Part shown: positions 61,893 through 64,000 of the stretch, piece after piece
Position numbering within the stretch: position 1 is the stretch's first letter
Layout: each line of letters begins with the position of its first letter
From: Buttiauxella selenatireducens
GTDB taxonomy: Bacteria; Pseudomonadota; Gammaproteobacteria; Enterobacterales; Enterobacteriaceae
Length of the DNA: 64,000 bases
Assembly (NCBI RefSeq): GCF_031432975.1
Contig: NZ_CP133838.1
Coordinates: 1,984,001-2,048,000 of the forward strand
Reading direction: 5' to 3'
Made by a program: the position numbers and the translations under genes
The notes under the pieces: generated by a model
What the model was told of the DNA's origin: nothing
The model's database searches: none
What the model saw: only the letters and a program-made list of their open reading frames with translations

Positions 61893-63236
61893 TTAGAAGA
61901 ATGTCATCACCAACAAATAACTCGCCGCACACGCACAGCTCACACCGATCAAACCTGGCAAAATAAAACTGTGGTTAATGATGAACTTGCCTATTTTCGT
62001 GGTGCCGGAACGGTCAAAACCGATGCACGCCAAATCACTTGGATATGTCGGCAAAACGAAGTAACCGTAGGATGCCGGGAAGAAGGCAATCAACATTTTC
62101 GGCTCAACGCCCAGCATCAAGCCCATCGGAGCGACGGCCGTTAACGCCGCAGCCTGGCTGTTCACCAATTTCGAAACCAAAAACAGCACAATGGCATACG
62201 TCCATGGATGGCTTTTCACCACGCCTTCCAGCGCCATTTTTAGCTCTTCAAGATGGGCCTGGAAAAAGGTATCGCTCATCCACGCGACACCAAATACCGA
62301 GAAAATCGCCACCATGCCGGCTTTAAACACCGCACCGTTGGAGATAGCCGAAGCATTTACTTTGCACACGATGAGCATCACGGCACCGGCAATCAACATC
62401 ATCATCTGGATAACCAGATTCATTGATAACGGCTTTAACGAACCTTTGATGTCGAAAGCCGGGCGCAGCGCCGGAATCGCCCCTAACAACACCACGACCA
62501 GAATGCCGGCAAAGAAAATCCACGTTGACCAGTAGGCTTGCTTGGGGAAAACCTGGTTCATCAGGGTTTCGCTGCTGCCGTAGATAAATTCACGCTGTTT
62601 TGGATCCTGGAGTCTTTCCTGAAACTCCACGTCATCTTGCAAATCTTTGCCACGACGCAAACTCCACAGCGCCGCAATCAACACTCCAAATAAGGAGGCG
62701 GGCACGGAAACGCAGAGAATATCGAGGATGCCCCACGCATGGCCAATGCCGTGGTTTGCCGCCAGAATCGAAATCAGCGAAACCACCGCCACCGAGACGG
62801 GAGAAGCGGTAATCGCCATCTGTGAGGCAATCGATGCAACCGCCATCGGGCGTTCCGGGCGAATGCCTTTCTTCAGCGCGATATCGGCAATGATCGGGAA
62901 CATGGTGTACACCACATGGCCAGTGCCGCACAGGAAAGTCAGCATCCAGGTGGTGAAAGGGGCAAGCAGAGTGATGTGCTGAGGGTGTTTGCGTAGCAGA
63001 CGCTCGGCAAATTGCATCATGACATTCAGGCCACCTGCAGTTTGCAAAGTGGCGGCACAACCGATTACCGCAAGAATGGTCAGCATCACATCAACGGGCG
63101 GTTTTCCTGGCTCAAGACCAAAGATAAAGGTGAGAATAAACAGCCCAATCCCACTGATCAGGCCAAGTCCCATCCCGCCAAAGCGTGTGCCGACTAACAG
63201 GCATAAAATAATAACAATGAATTCAATAGTTATCAT
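61893..63236 (-). CDS. Anaerobic C4-dicarboxylate transporter, DcuA/DcuB family
   Basis: This is an inner-membrane antiporter of fumarate, malate, aspartate and succinate. The 447 residues match DcuB in most conserved blocks: LEPGKPPVDVMLTILAVIG near 42, FLCGTGHVVYTMFPIIADIA near 100, KGIRPERPMAVASIASQMAI near 123, LVSKLVNSQAAALTAVAPMG near 355 and PTYPSDLACIGFDRSGTTKI near 392. Identity to DcuA or DcuB specifically is not decided, so it may be a third paralogue. About 10 to 12 hydrophobic segments. Confidence 0.88.
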   Translation of the reverse strand: MITIEFIVIILCLLVGTRFGGMGLGLISGIGLFILTFIFGLEPGKPPVDVMLTILAVIGCAATLQTAGGLNVMMQFAERLLRKHPQHITLLAPFTTWMLTFLCGTGHVVYTMFPIIADIALKKGIRPERPMAVASIASQMAITASPVSVAVVSLISILAANHGIGHAWGILDILCVSVPASLFGVLIAALWSLRRGKDLQDDVEFQERLQDPKQREFIYGSSETLMNQVFPKQAYWSTWIFFAGILVVVLLGAIPALRPAFDIKGSLKPLSMNLVIQMMMLIAGAVMLIVCKVNASAISNGAVFKAGMVAIFSVFGVAWMSDTFFQAHLEELKMALEGVVKSHPWTYAIVLFLVSKLVNSQAAALTAVAPMGLMLGVEPKMLIAFFPASYGYFVLPTYPSDLACIGFDRSGTTKIGKFIINHSFILPGLIGVSCACAASYLLVMTFF

Positions 63237-63353
63237 GGTCGTCCCCTAAAATTACACATGCCATTAGCATTACAGAATGTAGGGATAACCATTGAGACGC
63301 AGATCTTGTTTGTTTAAATTCAATAAAAACAGTTGGTTAGTAACAAAATATTA

Positions 63354-63380
63354 ACACTCCGCCTATAACCGGCGGAGTGT
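63354..63380 (-). terminator. Terminator of the right-edge gene
   Basis: ACACTCCGCC-TATAACC-GGCGGAGTGT, a perfect 10-bp stem; on the minus strand it is followed by T-rich TAATATTTTG, just after the stop at 63385. Confidence 0.75.
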
Positions 63381-63384
63381 AATC

Positions 63385-64000
63385 TCATAACGGCAAATGT
63401 GAATGCTGAAGACGAGGAAGGGGCGTGTTGTCATTTGTCACATCGACGACTAACACCTCTTCACCACGTTTTAGCAAAATACGCATACCCCCGTTGTCCG
63501 GCGTAACCTGCATATCAGTGATAGGTTGCTGGTTATCAAAATCCCAAACGCTGACGAACTCCGGTTGAAGGTCATGGCTGCGTAACACCAGATAACTTAA
63601 CTCCCCAACGGCAGGATTATCCGGTGCGTTTCCCTGCCACAACTCGGCCTGACCATAAAGCCATAATGCTTGCCCGTGAGGGTGGGTGGCAAAGTGGCGA
63701 GGCTGACAGTTCGTTAACGATGCACAATGCGCGTCATTCATCATCGTCAGTGGGCCGTAGGCGCTAAACTGACTCGGCTCCCCCTCAACATCCAGCGCTT
63801 TCCCCTGAAGATGAAGCGTCCAGTCCACTTGTTGGCAATGCGGATTTTGCACACTGCTGATATCAATTAATGCGTTATCCAGCCATAACAAACGGCGGCG
63901 AAAACGGACGTCACGCCACGCTTCGCTATCCCACTGTACGCGAGTGTGGCTGTCGAGTTCAGGCGGCGTTTGTCGCCAGTCGACTTCTGTATCCAGCCAG
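63385..64000 (-). CDS. Partial protein, possibly heparinase II/III-like C-terminus
   Basis: The frame is open from the right edge to the stop at 63385, 205 residues. It begins WLDTEVDWRQTPPELDSHTR and VQWDSEAWRDVRFRRRLLW, then WTLHLQGKALDVEGEPSQF and AELWQGNAPDNPAVGELSYL. The beta-sandwich-like pattern and phrases such as VDWTLHLQGKA resemble C-terminal domains of heparinase II/III-type polysaccharide lyases, but I am not certain. The N-terminal catalytic part is outside the window. An internal TTG at 63891 is not the start. Confidence 0.5.
   Translation of the reverse strand, partial: WLDTEVDWRQTPPELDSHTRVQWDSEAWRDVRFRRRLLWLDNALIDISSVQNPHCQQVDWTLHLQGKALDVEGEPSQFSAYGPLTMMNDAHCASLTNCQPRHFATHPHGQALWLYGQAELWQGNAPDNPAVGELSYLVLRSHDLQPEFVSVWDFDNQQPITDMQVTPDNGGMRILLKRGEEVLVVDVTNDNTPLPRLQHSHLPL

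Overview
The window looks like chromosome of a member of the Enterobacteriaceae. The puu (putrescine), mur (N-acetylmuramate), scs, nac, cbl, glyW-cysT-leuZ, yecA, ftnA, yecR and azuC genes all read as close relatives of the E. coli, Salmonella or Klebsiella versions, tRNA genes encode their CCA ends, and ERIC repeats are present. The genus cannot be fixed from sequence alone. Gene order differs from E. coli K-12: nac-cbl runs straight into the glyW-cysT-leuZ tRNA operon.

Layout. 1-3892: putrescine utilisation (partial puuD, divergent puuA and puuP, with PuuR-like sites between). 4195-13220: a nine-gene operon with a peptide-type ABC importer, a cog3964-type amidohydrolase, a RidA-like protein, a SelA/DgaE-like PLP enzyme and an IclR regulator; one ATPase gene carries a one-base frameshift. 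13248-16708: murR/murQ/murP for N-acetylmuramic acid. 16898-22783: tRNA-Asn, scsABCD (thiol redox and copper tolerance), nac with a sigma54 promoter, and cbl. 23007-23304: tRNA-Gly, tRNA-Cys, tRNA-Leu.

23388-34275 is an accessory block between leuZ and yecA. It holds an IS6/IS26-family remnant, a family II pyrophosphatase, a DUF1471 protein, a 1587-residue autotransporter, a CSS-EAL cyclic-di-GMP phosphodiesterase and gntT with two GntR-like operators. A second terminator resembling the leuZ one lies at its far end.

35415-50865 is an exopolysaccharide locus where E. coli has tyrP. It encodes a WcaJ-type initiating transferase, an outer-membrane beta-barrel (frameshifted), a short OPX lipoprotein, a Wzc-like co-polymerase with a degenerate ATPase site, flippase, polymerase, three glycosyltransferases, a small membrane protein, a secreted glycosidase-like protein, galE between two inverted ERIC elements, and a GINT1-like beta-propeller protein. 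The first four genes follow the order of Vibrio vpsLMNO. This is the best candidate for a little-described system in the window.

51100-64000 returns to backbone-like genes: ftnA, yecR, an RpiB/LacAB-like isomerase, a DHA2 exporter, the azuC small protein/sRNA with CRP-like sites, a second complete peptide-type ABC importer (SBP, two permeases, two ATPases), a maltose-acetyltransferase-like enzyme, a small conserved protein, a DcuA/DcuB-family antiporter and the 3' part of a possible heparinase II/III-like gene.
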